Shown here in pieces: positions 1 through 12,129 of a stretch of DNA of 64,000 nucleotides. The notes below the pieces were generated by a model that worked only from the letters and a program-made list of their open reading frames with translations, did not search any database and was not told the DNA's origin. This stretch comes from Morella rubra (lineage: Eukaryota; Streptophyta; Magnoliopsida; Fagales; Myricaceae): NCBI GenBank assembly GCA_003952965.2, contig CM025851.1:32733440-32797439 (forward strand). The letters run 5' to 3'. How positions within the stretch are numbered: the first letter of the stretch is position 1; every line of letters starts with the position of its first letter. The position numbers and the translations under genes were made by a program.

Positions 1-488
1 CCATTCCATCCTCGCCAAGCGGCTTCGCCGAGTCCGGCACCCACTGCAAGTTCTCCTGTGAATGTGCCGTCCATGGTCCCTGATAAAGATGGCGGTATAC
101 CATTTATTAACAGCAATCCTGCGGTTCCTCTGCCTACTGGAGAAGTGGACTCTGCTACGATACGTCCTTTACCCACCTCTGGCCACGGAGGAAAGGTATG
201 CAACTCTCTCTCTCTCTCTCTCTCTCTCTAAATTTACATGTATACATATATACAAGTGTACATATGTAGATGCATTTATGGCATACTTCGCTTTAGTTTT
301 ACTCACTCCGCATGCAAGTGGAAGGTGGAGGGTAAACTAGGGTAAAATAGAAACCTTTTTTTATATATATGTGGGTTTTGATTGAGTATCTCTTTTTGTA
401 AATTTGTAATCCGATGGGATTGCAGGTAATGATGGAGTTATTCGCAGTTCAAACGGCTCTATGTTGTGCGGTTTTCCTGACGCTGTAG
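1..488 (+). CDS. 3' end of a Pro/Ser-rich, probably GPI-anchored secreted protein (partial)
   Basis: Two exons are visible: 1-195 in frame 1 and 426-488, joined by a GT-AG intron at 196-425 with a codon-boundary (phase 0) junction. The upstream part lies outside the window. The visible 85 residues are rich in Pro, Ser, Ala and Thr, followed by a short hydrophobic tail (FAVQTALCCAVFLTL) that ends at TAG 486-488. A Ser/Pro-rich stalk plus a C-terminal hydrophobic tail without a basic cytoplasmic end is the usual layout of a GPI-attachment signal. The best guess is a lipid-transfer-protein-like (LTPG/xylogen-type) cell-surface protein, but the diagnostic cysteine domain is not in the window, so the family is not established. 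The intron opens with a (CT)n run. Confidence 0.55.
204..229. repeat. (CT)13 microsatellite in an intron
   Basis: Uninterrupted CT dinucleotides directly downstream of the splice donor at 196-197. Confidence 0.9.
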
Positions 489-2879
489 AAAGAGAGAGAG
501 ATATTGGTTGCCATCTGTGTAAAATATATTAGGGTAATGAGAACCGCGAACATCGGTTCCAGTCTAAAGCAGCTAGCTTTAAGGGAGATTGATTATACCA
601 TGCATTATCAATTTAGACCCTTCGCTTTGGAATCATTTGGCACTTTCGGTCTCTAGTTTTGCCCTGCAATCAAGTACTGGTCTACTAATGCTTCTCTTTT
701 TTCACTCCCTATCCCCCACCCTTTTCCTCTTTTTATGTCGAAGTTCCAAGGCCAATAATACTGGTCAATGGTGCATGAGAAGGTGTACGATATAGAGCCC
801 CTAAGAAAGTGAATAATTTGACCCTTCGATGGAAGTCTGGCTTCTGATGAAGGAAACCCCATTTCCGAAAACAAAACTATTTCATCATTTTCATGCAAAA
901 GATTAAGAACTAAAGCCGCATCTATGTCCCAGTCCCACTGGTAGGTCAAAGAGATAAGGTGGTGATCAATGCCATCAACAAAAGGCAGTGTCCATTGTTC
1001 CCTTCTCATCACAGTTCAATAAGATGGCTCGCATGCCAAGGGCCATCAACTTTTCTGGGTACACGAACAGGTTGCAAGAACAGTGATCAATAGGACAAAG
1101 ATTGCTCTTGCAAAGCATTCCAACAAAAAAAGTAGTGGCCAACTTTAAAGTTCACAGGGTACATATTTTGAGTTTCTGAGGTTTATTCTTTTTTTTTTTC
1201 TATCTACTTCTATAATTGATGGGAAACATGAATTTAAGCACTAAATCATTATCTACATTGTCTATGTGCAAGGATTTTGAAATTGGAGACAGTGTAATAT
1301 CAAATTCAAACTTCAAGATCATTCATTAATGACAAACGAAGGATTTAACTGCACAATAATATTCTAGCAATTTCATTGCCAGCGTAACATCATACCTAAG
1401 AAGCCTATCAGTTCACCAGGGCTCATGTCAAAAGGGCACAGAAATGAACAAATTTTGTTGGAACCCGGATCCAAAGTTTGACTGTGTTAAATTTGACTGT
1501 GTGGGATTAGATTTAGCATTAAAAATCCAAAGTTTATTTGTTTAATCCAATGCTTTTTAACTTTTTGGATCACTTCTTTCCTTATCTCTTCTTCCTTTTC
1601 TGGGTAATCGTTCTTTTTGCCTATAATTGCTTTCCCTTCTTTTGACGCCCATTATTGAAACAAAGGGCCCAAAAAATGTCTATGCTTATGCCATTACCGA
1701 GTTCTGAAGGGCAAATAAGCAAATTGTATAAATAAACAGATTACTAATTGTCAAATTGGATCTGATCTACCTGCATTGCATCAAGCTGTTTGCAAGGGCC
1801 AATTTGATTCAATTAAAATCAGATTATTATGCTTGGCTTCAATTTCCATAATCAGCGAAGTAAAAGACCAAAAAGAAAAAAGAAAGAAAATTCATAATGT
1901 GACCTTTTCTGAAGAATTACGGATTATTAGGCTTAATCTCTTTGGACTGCTAATCAATTATTTGTATAAGATATAGATCCTTACTAAAAGGTGTGACTTT
2001 TTTTTTTTTCTAAGCACTAAAAGGTGGGACTTTACAATTAGTTTGCTCCAATAATTTTCCACGATCATAACCCACCTGGGTAGCTCAAATAGCAGCGGAG
2101 GGCTCATGAGAGGCGCACACTCAGGGGTTTAATCTACCATTTGCGCAAAAAATTTACATTTAAATAGCCGGAACTGGTCAATGGATCAGTCGGTCTTTTC
2201 AAAATTTGCTGTAGCATTAAACTTAACTCATGTGTATATTGGACCAAGTCTATTTGAGTGCACTACAAATGAATACCTGCCGATATTTCCTTTGTTGCTC
2301 AAAAAAAGATCCCTATCATTATTCATTAGAATATAGTGAAACCCAGGCCAGGGCAAAATTTATATGCATTTTGGGGGAGGAAAGCAATTCTGCCGTCTCT
2401 GCCTGCCAAATTTAATGAACTGAGGAAGGATGATCACAACCTTCCTGCTAATAGCAATAATCACTCTCTCTCTCTCTCTTCAATTTTTTTTGCTTTTTTA
2501 AAAAATAATAATAATGGGCATGAAAAGAGATTAATTTTTCCACATATTAATTAGGAGCTCACTGGAGCACACCGGGCCCAGGGTGATCCTGTTTTGCTAT
2601 CCAAGGAAGCCGTTAGCTTCCCGCCAAGGAAAAACATACGAGGAAAAGCAACCGACTTTAACGGTTTTAACCTCCGGCTCTTCCCACCGCAAATACCACA
2701 TTAAGAAGCAATGAATATGTGCTTTACTCATGTATGTGCTCAAACCCTTTTAAGTTGCTTCTCTACGGAAATTCTTCTTATATTTTAGTAACTGAAAATC
2801 AGAGGTTATATTCACACAAAAAGAAAGAAGAGAACCAAACAAACATAGAAATAGAAGAAAAAGAGAGGTGAAATCAGCT
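489..2879. other. Intergenic region, no gene recognised
   Basis: AT-rich DNA between two genes. The start probably contains the 3' UTR of the upstream gene. Short open frames on both strands (for example 653-1012 on the minus strand) have no recognisable family and no supporting splice structure. A short (CT)n run sits at about 2464-2479. No transposon ends were recognised. Confidence 0.6.
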
Positions 2880-4327
2880 ATGGAGCTAGAATTGGGACTC
2901 AAGATCACTAAAGCCATGGATGATCTCGTATCCATGTCTGACTTTCGGATCGCCAAAGACCGAGCGGGTTCTGTTTTCTTGTCTAGAGAAAATGACGACA
3001 TGTTCGTCCTCACTGCCCATCTCAAAGGTCCATTTTTCTCTCCCTCTCAGAAACTCTTTATTTGTGTTGCCTGGTTTAGAGATGTTTCAATCTAATGTCT
3101 GTGCAAAATGCAGGTCTTAAAAGACAGAACATTGATATTACCATCAATGAAGATGGAACTCGGATGACAGTTCGCGGGGAGAAGCCGGTGCAGGAGATGG
3201 TGATGATAGGTTGGAGGGTGTACAAGAAAAGGGTGGAACTTAGGGGGTTTAGGAAGGTATTCAAAATCCCAGAAGGGGTGGTTTTGGATCGGATCAAGGC
3301 GAAGTTTAACGAAGAAGAATCAATCTTAACGATTGTCATGCCTAAATTGGAAAAAGGAATCCGTGGCGTCGGAATTGAGGAAATGAAGGATGAGGAGGTT
3401 GAGAAAGAAGAAGGAAGATCAGGAGCGGAGCATGTTGTAGATAACGAGATTCCTCCAAGAGACAACGTTGGAGTGATGGTTCAGGAAGATCACGAAGGGC
3501 CCGAGATTAAGAGAACAGAAGAAACAAATCCGGTTGTAGAAAAGGAGATGGATAGAGGGGTTCCAGAAGAGACTAAAATCGTTGAAGAGGTTCCTCGAAA
3601 AGACACTGTTGTGAAAGAAAGTATCGGGAAAGGGAAACCAGAAAAAGTACAAATCGTAGCTGCTAAAGAGCCCGAAAGAGAGGAAGAAATGCAGGAGCCT
3701 GAGAGTGAAATTCCAGAAGAAACAAAAAAGGTGGCAGAGACTTCAGAAGAAACACCAGAGATTAAGCGTCAAAGAGAACTAAAAGAAGCTGCTGCCAAAG
3801 ATTTAGAACGGGTGCCAACCACTGGGCATCCCGAGGTGACAGAGCAGACAAAGAAACAGGACATTCCAGAGGCAGAGAAAGCACAAGGACAGGAGGAAGA
3901 AAATAGCAAAAATGATGAATTTGGTCAAGCCAAACATGAAATGCCTCGAGAACCCCAAAAACTGGATTCACATCCAGATGTTCAAGAGTCAACAGAACCA
4001 AAACCTGATCAAGAACCAGAACAAGCAGAAACTCCGCAACCAAAGCATCCTGTTGAGCAGCATGGCGAAGGTCGAGTTGCGGAACAAGAGCAAACTGAGT
4101 GTACAGGAAAAGAAATTCAAGAGGCGAATAAAGAAAGAAGTCCTCAAGTAAAAGAAGATAAATCACCTGTAGAAAAACAGGGAGAACCTGGTGAGGGAGC
4201 GACTCAAGGGAAGAAGCCCGCTTCAAAAAGGTGTAAGCTCTGTTCTCCTTGTGTTGTTGCAGGATCAGCCATTCTCGTCTCTCTTATTGTTTTTGTTTTT
4301 CACAGGATTAGAGCTAAGAAGAGGTGA
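2880..4327 (+). CDS. RTM2-like small heat shock (alpha-crystallin/HSP20) domain protein with C-terminal membrane anchor
   Basis: Exons are 2880-3027 and 3114-4327 (GT-AG, phase 1), giving 453 aa. The ATG at 2880 is the first AUG in frame and starts MELELGLKITKAMDDL. Residues about 20-115 form an HSP20/alpha-crystallin-like domain ending in the typical I-L-T-I-V-M-P strand. Residues about 120-420 are a long Glu/Lys/Pro-rich, probably disordered or coiled-coil region. Residues 429-445 (CVVAGSAILVSLIVFVF) form one membrane span with a basic tail, HRIRAKKR. In Arabidopsis, RTM2 has this architecture (HSP20 domain plus C-terminal transmembrane segment), acts in phloem and restricts long-distance movement of tobacco etch potyvirus. 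That role is known for the family and is not shown here. Many plants carry several RTM2-like paralogues, so orthology is uncertain. The single intron inside the HSP20 domain fits the family. Confidence 0.88.
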
Positions 4328-4693
4328 GGAAGAGGTGCATGAACTGCTTTATTTATTCATTATCGCCTCTACAAATTAACAACTGTAGTGCAGTTCATGC
4401 GGCGCACATTATAACATTAAGGAGAATTTGCTGATGGTGATTGGTGTGCTAGAGATAACATGAATAACATTCACAGCAAATTTGGTCAGAGATAGTGTCC
4501 ACCTTCAAAAGATGAAATCACATCTCAAATCTGTTAATCCGTCCACTCGCTTTTAGACCGTCTTCACTTCAGTAGGGACAATTACTTAGACCAACTATAT
4601 GATTATTGCCCCGGATGGGCTAATGTAGAGGTTGGCAAACACTAACTCCAAGTACTCGATTAACTGTATATAGTGCTTGAATGTGGTTCGGAG

Positions 4694-5217
4694 TAAGGGT
4701 GACAAAAAATTCCGGTCAGAATCAAAATTTTCGGTTATATTTCCAATTTTAGAAATTGGATTTCGGTTCTAGCATATACCGGAAGTCATTTTTGATAATT
4801 TCCAGAACCGGTTACCGAAATTTCCGGTTCCGGTATTTCTAAAAGAATAAAATAAAAATAGTGCTCAAAATAAAGTATAACATATGTAATTTGATTGAAT
4901 ATTTATTTTAGAATATAGATTTTAAATAAAAATTTTACATTTATTGTTAATTTATGATGAATAATAAAAAATCTTCAAAAATTCGGTCCAAAAAATATTT
5001 TTAACTCTTTAGGGCCCAAAAAAATGTCCAAAAAAGTCCACATGCCAAACCAAAATTTTGGGTTTCGATTCCAAAAATTCCAGTTCCGCTCTGATTCCAT
5101 TTCGGTAAAATATTGGAATGAAATCAAAACAAAAAAATTGTATTCCGACGAATACCATAACGAAATCGAAATGGCACCGAAATTAGCCATTCCAGTACTC
5201 ACCCTTAATTTAGAGTT
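4694..5217. mobile_element. hAT-type MITE, 524 bp
   Basis: The termini are a perfect 9-bp inverted repeat, TAAGGGTGA and TCACCCTTA. The subterminal sequence is rich in TTCCGG/CCGGAA and AATTCC motifs, as in many plant hAT non-autonomous elements. The flanking 8-mers are GTTCGGAG and ATTTAGAG: 5 of 8 match and all three differences are transitions, as expected for an old target duplication after cytosine deamination. There is no transposase. It is related to the element at 52099-52660. Confidence 0.7.
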
Positions 5218-5500
5218 ACATCCCGCTAGGAAAATTCTTAACTTAAAAATAAGATCAAGATCCTCTGCAATTTACTGCTCAAATTACACGGTATCATTAG
5301 GGCAATAAATTGTAAGAAATCCTCGTCGAGAAATACGAGAGCCCGAAAGCGTGTTCATCCACCTAAAGAAGAACTATCTTTTGAGATGGCATAAATTGCA
5401 GGGTAGTTCCCCGGACCCGGAGGTTATGCTTTTTTTAACTAGATAACTATTGATGGAACTAAGGTCAATCAGAATCATATGATATGGATGCTGGTGCCTG

Positions 5501-5527
5501 TTTTTTTTTTTTTTTTTTTTTTTTTTT
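5501..5527. repeat. Poly-T tract (27 nt)
   Basis: Uninterrupted T run. It could be the A-tail of a minus-strand retroposed sequence, but no element body was recognised next to it. Confidence 0.8.
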
Positions 5528-5626
5528 CTAGGCAAATAATTGAACTATATAAAAATATAGAGAGAAACATACAATTGGCGTCACCATGACAGACTCTGAA
5601 AAGGCCGGCTACAACACTAACGGGTC

Positions 5627-5737
5627 AAGACCCTTACAAACCAGCAAAATGGACTCAGGACCCTCACAAACTGACAAAATGGGCTTCAGGCCCTCACAGA
5701 CCGAAATGGGTCCAAGGCCCTTACAAACCACCAAATG
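5627..5737 (+). repeat. Degenerate tandem repeat, about 4 units of 27-31 bp
   Basis: Four successive units share CCCT(T/C)ACA(A/G)AC followed by AAATGG. The units keep one open frame (5586-5966) and encode a repeated R-P-(L/S)-Q-T-like motif. No family is recognised, and the coding reading may be chance. Confidence 0.6.
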
Positions 5738-8665
5738 GATGCTGCTGTTTACTGCTTGCAACGGGTTACGAATTTTTGAAACCCTACTAGTACCGGTTAC
5801 GCTTGTTTCAAGAACAAGGCCAAAATTCAAACCATTTTACAGATTCAGGCAAGACAATTTTTCAGATCTAAAGGTCAGAAAAATAATTTTTTTGTGCAAA
5901 GTAACAATTTTGCCCCATAATTTTTTTGGTAGTGGCCATTTTATAAGTGTAAAATCGAAATTTTGAGGTCAAAAACTAAATTCTGTAATCAGTAGTTAGT
6001 GGGTGTAACATGATAAAAATAATATAGTAATTAATGGGTACAATCCGACAAAAATAATATATCGAAATGTAAAGTGTCAAGATCTTTATAATTAAATTGT
6101 GCCAAGTGTATTTAAAGAAGAAATATGTTAAGGTTTCTGCAACTGTTAATATGTTGAAACTCAACCTGCATAATGTTCTAAAGCCATTAACCGACAACTA
6201 ACTAGAAAGAAAACTTACCTTTCGGCAAGAAAATTTAAGAAGGTGCAATAGGGTTGGCTTTAAAGTTTCAGGAAATTTTAAGCAAGTCAGGTGCATCATA
6301 ATTAGCAATTCTCTGGTAGTCCCTCATTTGACGAAACCTTTGATGCATCCTTTTCGACGTTTTTGTGGTCCATCCATTAAAGGGTTCTTTACATATCTGT
6401 ACCGCACATGCTGAGTTCAAATCCAACCAGCAGAAGGCAAAAAAAACTTTTGGAATTTAAAGCTTTAAATGTTATGACAGCTGACCCGGAGTTATGCCGA
6501 AGGAAAGTGCTCTGGTAGGCTCTTCAATTTCTTTGATAGGTAAGCAACACGCTAGTCTGCGTGGATGATGTTATAGTGTCACCAAACTGAACCTTTTCCA
6601 CCGAATTCATGAAGAGAAAGTAAAATGGATTGTCCAAAAGGTTCCTTTGCAACTAACAGTCCTAATGAGAGTAGTTATAGGAGACAATAAATGAAAAGTT
6701 CAGACATGCACCCAAAAGTTGAAAATCCAATATCTTGTGCTGCATATGATCCCCTGCAGTCAGTTTGAAGGTCCAAGGGCCCTCTCTGATTGCTAATTAC
6801 CCGATGTTTCATGAGCTTTTACACTGAACTTACCTTAAGACAGTCCAAATTTTCCAAACAAAGAGAGTTCACACGTGATGCATCACGAAACAAAGATGCA
6901 CAAAGACAGATGGAAGTTTCATAAAGCAAAGAACTTTCCACTTTCCAGATTATAATATTATGAACCTAAAGCAGTCAAAAATGCAATCGGTCTGTCATTG
7001 TCCAAACCCAAATAAATAAATAATTACTGTTTCAATGGAACCACTCCAATAATGTCTTGCTTAGCACTTCTCCACTTGGTTCACTGGGTCAGCTATGAAC
7101 TTTTAACATCCTTGAAACCAAGTAAAGCAGAGGAACTTGGTAGAGAACTGGTATTATTAGCCATGTACCAACATTTTACCTTGTCTTCCCGCTAGATTCC
7201 TTCTTGGACGGCCACGACAAGCAAGAGTGGCAAGCAGGAAAGCAAAATATTTTTCCCCAAACCAGAGGACTCAAATATTAAAGAAACCGTCCTTCGAAGA
7301 CTTCCGATGTAATCCTTGTATATAATATAATAGAAGTATTACAAGTCAAGGTTGTCACGGACACGCACGGAGTCCTGGTCAACAAGATGTGAGCTGACCA
7401 AGGAGAAAAAGACACTTATCCCACTTCCATGTTGCAGACTTATCTTTCAATTCTTATTTCGAGAACTTCCAAGCATGACCAAATCAAAGTCAAACCTCCA
7501 TTATCACTAGCTGGAGCTTGAACATAGAATACAGACGAATCCATCTGTAAAGCAGCATTAAAAATTTCAATGCTTTCTTTTTATAATATTTTCTACAGGG
7601 GCGAGAGTACATAAAACCCTAAAAGAACTTTTCATGAAGAAACAAATCAAAAGTCAGGCACATTTCCAATTAGGACAAGCTGAACCTTGACCATTGAGTT
7701 AAACCAAGCCAGTTCGAAATAGCAGGTAGGAATACTCATCTCTGCCGTAATATTTTTTGTTTTATGGCCAGAATGACTAAAGTCAAGGGAGAGGTAACTG
7801 TAACTTCACTTTTGTCTTTTGTTCTCTTTTCCCTGGCAAACGTTGTTTGGGATCAGATCGAGGAATGGGCAACAGAAGAAACGCAACATCCAATTGGAGG
7901 AAGTGGAGGGGTACAATGAGCGCAACAGAAGACGAGCAACCTTCAATTGGAGGTTTTGGAGGAGGCCAACCTGGTATGAGATGCCATAGAAGCGATGCCT
8001 AACCATAAGAGAGACCAGTCCTCATGTACAATGGCTTTCCCGTGAAGCAGAGGAATGGAATCCATTCAGAAAATTCCATACACTTGGTGTTTCAAGTCAT
8101 CCTCTGCCAATAACTTTCTACAAACAGATTCATACACGAACAACACTTCATCTTAAACTATAAAGTTCGAAATGCATTAAGACCCAAGAAGCTAAAGAAC
8201 AATACTCTTATAACAGTATGCTTTTTTTCCACAACAAAATTTCCTGCACCAAGGCCAAGAAGGACACAGATATATGTTCATTGACACAAAATCAGCTACA
8301 ACATGAAGATGCAACAACTCGCTCAGCGATTTGATTACACAATATAGCAACAACAATAGCCAAAGAGGAGAGCACCACGAACGGCAGTGGTCCATTCTAT
8401 ATCCTAATCTTTTGTTTCCTTTTCTTCTCACTTTACACAAAATATATGATGAGAAATACAAGAAACTTGTCCTCCTCAGTCCCTTACCAAATTTATTCTT
8501 GGCACAGCACTCACCTCATTCTTCTGAATCGAATTCTTGCCTGTCTTCTTCTTCCTACTACTCCTCTGTTCTTCCTCTTCCTCATCATCATCATGACGCT
8601 TTTGTGCATTCCCTGAAATCGAAGTTCATAACCATTCTCAAATCGAATACCCAATTACTGGCATA

Positions 8666-9856
8666 TTACTCCGAATTGCTGGGTCTTCCACCCAAAGAGT
8701 CAAGGCCCTCCGTTCGGCTCTGCACAATCCTGTGAAACACCTCTCTCACTTGTCTTTCCAAAGGGTCTAATCCCTCCTCCATCGCCTGGCAAACCTGAGA
8801 GAGCTCCTGCACTCTCTGCCTCACCTCCATTTCCTTCTCATCGGACAATGGGAACTGAACCGAATCAGCCAATTCACTCAGCACCCTTGCGCATCTCTCA
8901 AGCTGATGAAGCTCCCTCAATAGCCCGCACGCGTTCTTCCGGTCCCGCTTCTTGGACTCCTCGAGAATCCGCTCGTGCAGCGAGAGCACCGGCCCCGACC
9001 ACACAAACTGCCTCGGAACAGAGAAGTGCACCTGCAAACCACGGTCCTGGCACGGAATCGCCGCCACCAGAGCCCACATTACGAACAGCAGAACCGAATT
9101 CATGGTGTAGACCACCGCCGCAAGCCCGTTCGTGGCCACGAGCTCGTTACCTTTCGGCGCTGTCAAATTTGTCCCGATTGCCTGGAGCTGCCGCGCCGCC
9201 GACCAAGACCGGGACACGCTCCATGATAGGGACCGGAAATGCCCCAATGAACGGTTTTGGTGTTGGCTATGGTGATGATCCCTCGGGGAGGAGTTGTTGC
9301 CCCTCCCAAACGACCGGTTGCGGTGAGCGATAACGGCGTTGGGGTCCTTCTCGTCGAGCATGGCGATGGCCAACTCGATGAGCGCCTTCTTTGCGCGTCG
9401 GAATTGGCCCTCCCCGAGGGTTTTGTGATTCTCCAGAGCGCAGAGGACGATCTCGATCAGCTTCTCCCATTGGCGGACCTGCTCAATCCCATCGCGAATG
9501 GCGTTGCACACGTCGAGGGCCTTCACGCTCCGCTCCAAGTACTCGGTAACCATTCGATCCATCGGCGGCCGAAGCACCAGAGCTCTGCGATTGAACAGAA
9601 TAGCCCTAAATTCCTCTTGGCAACAAAGGAAAGCGTCCAGAAGCTTCCGCACCCAAGCCAGGGACAACAAATCCTCAGGCCCGCCCGACGTCAAGTCGGC
9701 AAACCGATCCATGATCTGCTTCTGGAACGCGTCGAGCTCCAGCTCCAAGTCGTGAGTCGCCTCCATCGAATGTACGGCCTGGTCACGTCGGAGGCTCAGA
9801 ATTGAACGGCCAATACTGAATGCAGCTGACGAACCCTGATAGTCCGTAGCGGGCAT
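8666..9856 (-). CDS. ROH1 / BYPASS1-related protein (DUF793 family)
   Basis: Single exon, 396 aa. The ATG at 9854-9856 (minus) is preferred over the in-frame ATG 36 nt upstream because ROH1 proteins begin with a short Met-Pro leader followed by QGSS...[11 protein letters not shown], seen here. Residues 25-175 are helical and acidic/basic. Residues 180-225 are Ser/Arg/His-rich. Residues 244-267 ([20 protein letters not shown]) form a hydrophobic, probably membrane-associated segment, and 285-385 form a second helical block. In Arabidopsis, ROH1 binds exocyst EXO70 subunits and affects secretion, including seed-coat mucilage; the family also includes BYPASS1. The intronless structure fits the family. 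The upstream side (9900-10100) is a pyrimidine-rich 5' UTR/promoter when read on the minus strand. The family assignment is strong; the exact paralogue is not. Confidence 0.9.
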   Translation of the reverse strand: MPATDYQGSSAAFSIGRSILSLRRDQAVHSMEATHDLELELDAFQKQIMDRFADLTSGGPEDLLSLAWVRKLLDAFLCCQEEFRAILFNRRALVLRPPMDRMVTEYLERSVKALDVCNAIRDGIEQVRQWEKLIEIVLCALENHKTLGEGQFRRAKKALIELAIAMLDEKDPNAVIAHRNRSFGRGNNSSPRDHHHSQHQNRSLGHFRSLSWSVSRSWSAARQLQAIGTNLTAPKGNELVATNGLAAVVYTMNSVLLFVMWALVAAIPCQDRGLQVHFSVPRQFVWSGPVLSLHERILEESKKRDRKNACGLLRELHQLERCARVLSELADSVQFPLSDEKEMEVRQRVQELSQVCQAMEEGLDPLERQVREVFHRIVQSRTEGLDSLGGRPSNSE

Positions 9857-10406
9857 TCTCACATGGACAATATAACTACTCAACAAATACAAACCCTAAT
9901 GCTAAAATCCCCCAATTCAATTCAGAACCTCCAAAAGACTCGAAACTTGATACAATTGGATGGGGGTTTTGGACAAGGAGGGCGAAAGATTGGAAGGGAG
10001 TGCGAAAGATTGGAAGTGGTTCTGGTTCTGAAGAGGCAAAGGGAGGGAGGGGAGGGGAGGGTTTTATTGGGGATTTTTGGACCGCGTTTAATGGTAGGTT
10101 GGAAAAGAAAGGTCTAAAGGAGTGAGATTAGGGAAGTTAACATTACCATTATTAGTAAACTAATTAACTTCTTTGACAGTAATTAGTAAACAAAATTTCA
10201 TTTTCGGTATTTTCTTTTTACAAGCAACAAACACGTCCCGGACACGCTTCGCTCCAAATCCAAAGCGCGCAGCGCACTCGTCTCGCGGATCCGCAAGAAT
10301 CCGTACGAGCTAGATCCAGGCCGTTTTATTGAAAATAAACGGTTGATTGTCCCCACTGTAGGACCCTGCGGTTTTATTAGGCTTACCTGGGTAGTTTCCC
10401 TCCTTG

Positions 10407-10478
10407 ACACGTGGGATTGTTTGGCACGCCTTAACAGTATGAACGACCAAGTAGTCGTCGTGGAGGATGGACACGTGG
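10407..10478. promoter_or_regulatory. Paired G-box/ABRE motifs (ACACGTGG)
   Basis: ACACGTGG occurs at 10407-10414 and again at 10471-10478, 64 bp apart. This is the core bound by bZIP and bHLH factors. The pair lies about 550-620 bp upstream of the minus-strand ROH1-like start codon. Function is inferred only from the motif and its spacing. Confidence 0.35.
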
Positions 10479-11457
10479 AGTGCATAACCGGGTCTTCGTT
10501 GGCGCGTAAAGGAGAGAGGGACTCGGTCTGGTTATTCCTCTAGAATTTAGAACAAGAACTATAAGAGCTTCGGCCACAATTGTGAAATGACGAAAATATT
10601 CCAGCAGAAAGAAAGGAATGTGTCAACATGATGTGGTGCATAATGGACTTTTTCAGTCGTGCGTTGAACCTCTTGAAAGGAACTGGACCGGCTGATTAAA
10701 AGAATTAGCAATGGGAAAGAGACAGGTGTGAAAACATATTAAACAAATATTATCCGAAAACCTTATTTTAAGTCACTTTTCTTAGAGAAAAAAAGCTTAT
10801 TATAATTACTTTTTGAAGAATATTTCTCCCTTAGAAGAATTATAGGCTGAGGGAAGATAAAGATATTGACCTTTTCTTTGGAGTGCTCTTTATTAGGTTA
10901 GAAGAAGTCATTTTTGCAATTTTTGTTGAGCGGTTGTAAAATTTATTGGACGACAGATTAATTTATCTATTTAACAAAATATTATTTTATTTGAGTGCTC
11001 GGGAAAAAGAATATTCTAATTGAATATGTTGGACAAGTAGGTTATAATTATTATTATTATTATTATTTTTGTTGATTGGGACAGATTCTATGTATTTGAT
11101 TTCTCAACTATAATAAGAAAAGAGAATGTGTAGAGTTTGTAAAAAGATAATGTGACATCACTACTTGGGAAGAGTGATGAAATAGGATATGACGTTTCCA
11201 CACATGACATGGGAGGTAGAAAGTTAAAATATCATTTGGTGTTCAGCCTTCCTAATAGTTGTCATGTTTGAGTCAGAATTTTCAATTTTCTTTTGGACCA
11301 AACAGGTGATAGTGAGTTACACAGCCATGATAGCGTTCTTTGAATTTGAAACTTTCTTCTCTCACTGTTTACCCAATCAAATCTTAATGCTCGAATGGAG
11401 AAGCGTTTGAAAAGGTTCTGAATTGGAATTCTAAAGGTTTGAAGATAATTTTATAAA

Positions 11458-11825
11458 GGGATAAATACATTTTACAGTATTTAATTATGAGATATTAACA
11501 CTTTGCATCTCAATCTATTTTTTTATCTAACATTACACATACCAATTATTAATTTTACAAAAATTACACAATTTGTTAAAATTTTCTGTCCATTTTGACA
11601 GAAAAGTTGATTTTTTACTCTCTTAAATTATGATTTCATCCTCATAATTTGGTGACTCTAAAAAAAATTATTAAATAAAATTGTCATTTTGTGCCTCAAA
11701 AATTAGTTTTCCTTCACATTAACGGAAGGTGTAAAATATCTGAAATTAATGTGACAAAATTACTATAAATTATAGTACAAAGTGTCAATATTCCATAATT
11801 GAACATTACAAAGAGACTGTATCCC
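11458..11825. mobile_element. Mutator-type MITE, about 370 bp
   Basis: The ends are GGGATA and TATCCC, and homology between the inverted ends extends inward (ACTTTG, AATTATG and ATATT(A/G)ACAC motifs). The flanking 9-mers TTTTATAAA and TTTTATTTA match at 7 of 9 positions, as expected for a Mutator-like target duplication. There is no coding capacity. The interior resembles the element at 60310-60658. Confidence 0.6.
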
Positions 11826-12129
11826 TTTTATTTATAATAATAGTAATAATTAATCTAAACTCAAATAGGTTAATTTGTTAATTAAGACTAATTATTAGAA
11901 TGTCAATAGAGAGCACACGTGTTCGAGAGAGATTTGTTCCGACTTCTCACAAAGGTAAAATTATTAGTTTCACATCCAAATAAAATTTTCAAAATTTTCT
12001 ACTTTCAAACATCTTTTCCATAAACACTAAACACTCTTTCAAAAAATTAAAAGAACATATCTAAATTTTTTTTCATAATCATTACAAAATAAATATTTTA
12101 AAAAATACAAACAAATATAGCTTAACAGT

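Larger units (their letters stand above)
4328..8665. other. Intergenic region with small repeats, no gene recognised
   Basis: A 4.3 kb gap between two genes. It contains a hAT-type MITE (4694-5217), a poly-T tract (5501-5527) and a short tandem repeat (5627-5737), listed separately. The stretch 6000-8600 has no recognisable coding region. Sequence next to 8665 is probably the 3' UTR of the minus-strand ROH1-like gene. Confidence 0.6.
9893..12129. other. Intergenic region
   Basis: Promoter side of the ROH1-like gene, then AT-rich DNA up to the palindrome. It contains two ACACGTGG motifs, an (ATT)n microsatellite near 11046-11068 and a Mutator-type MITE (11458-11825). No gene was recognised. 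Confidence 0.6.

Noticed and set aside
653..1012. 119-codon minus-strand open frame
   Set aside because: No recognisable family, no splice or promoter context, and composition typical of intergenic DNA.
3762..4226. Long minus-strand open frame opposite the RTM2-like gene
   Set aside because: Antisense shadow of the Glu/Lys/Pro-rich coding region, whose complement is Leu/Phe/Val-rich.
9257..9805. 182-codon plus-strand open frame
   Set aside because: Shadow of the GC-rich ROH1-like coding sequence on the other strand.
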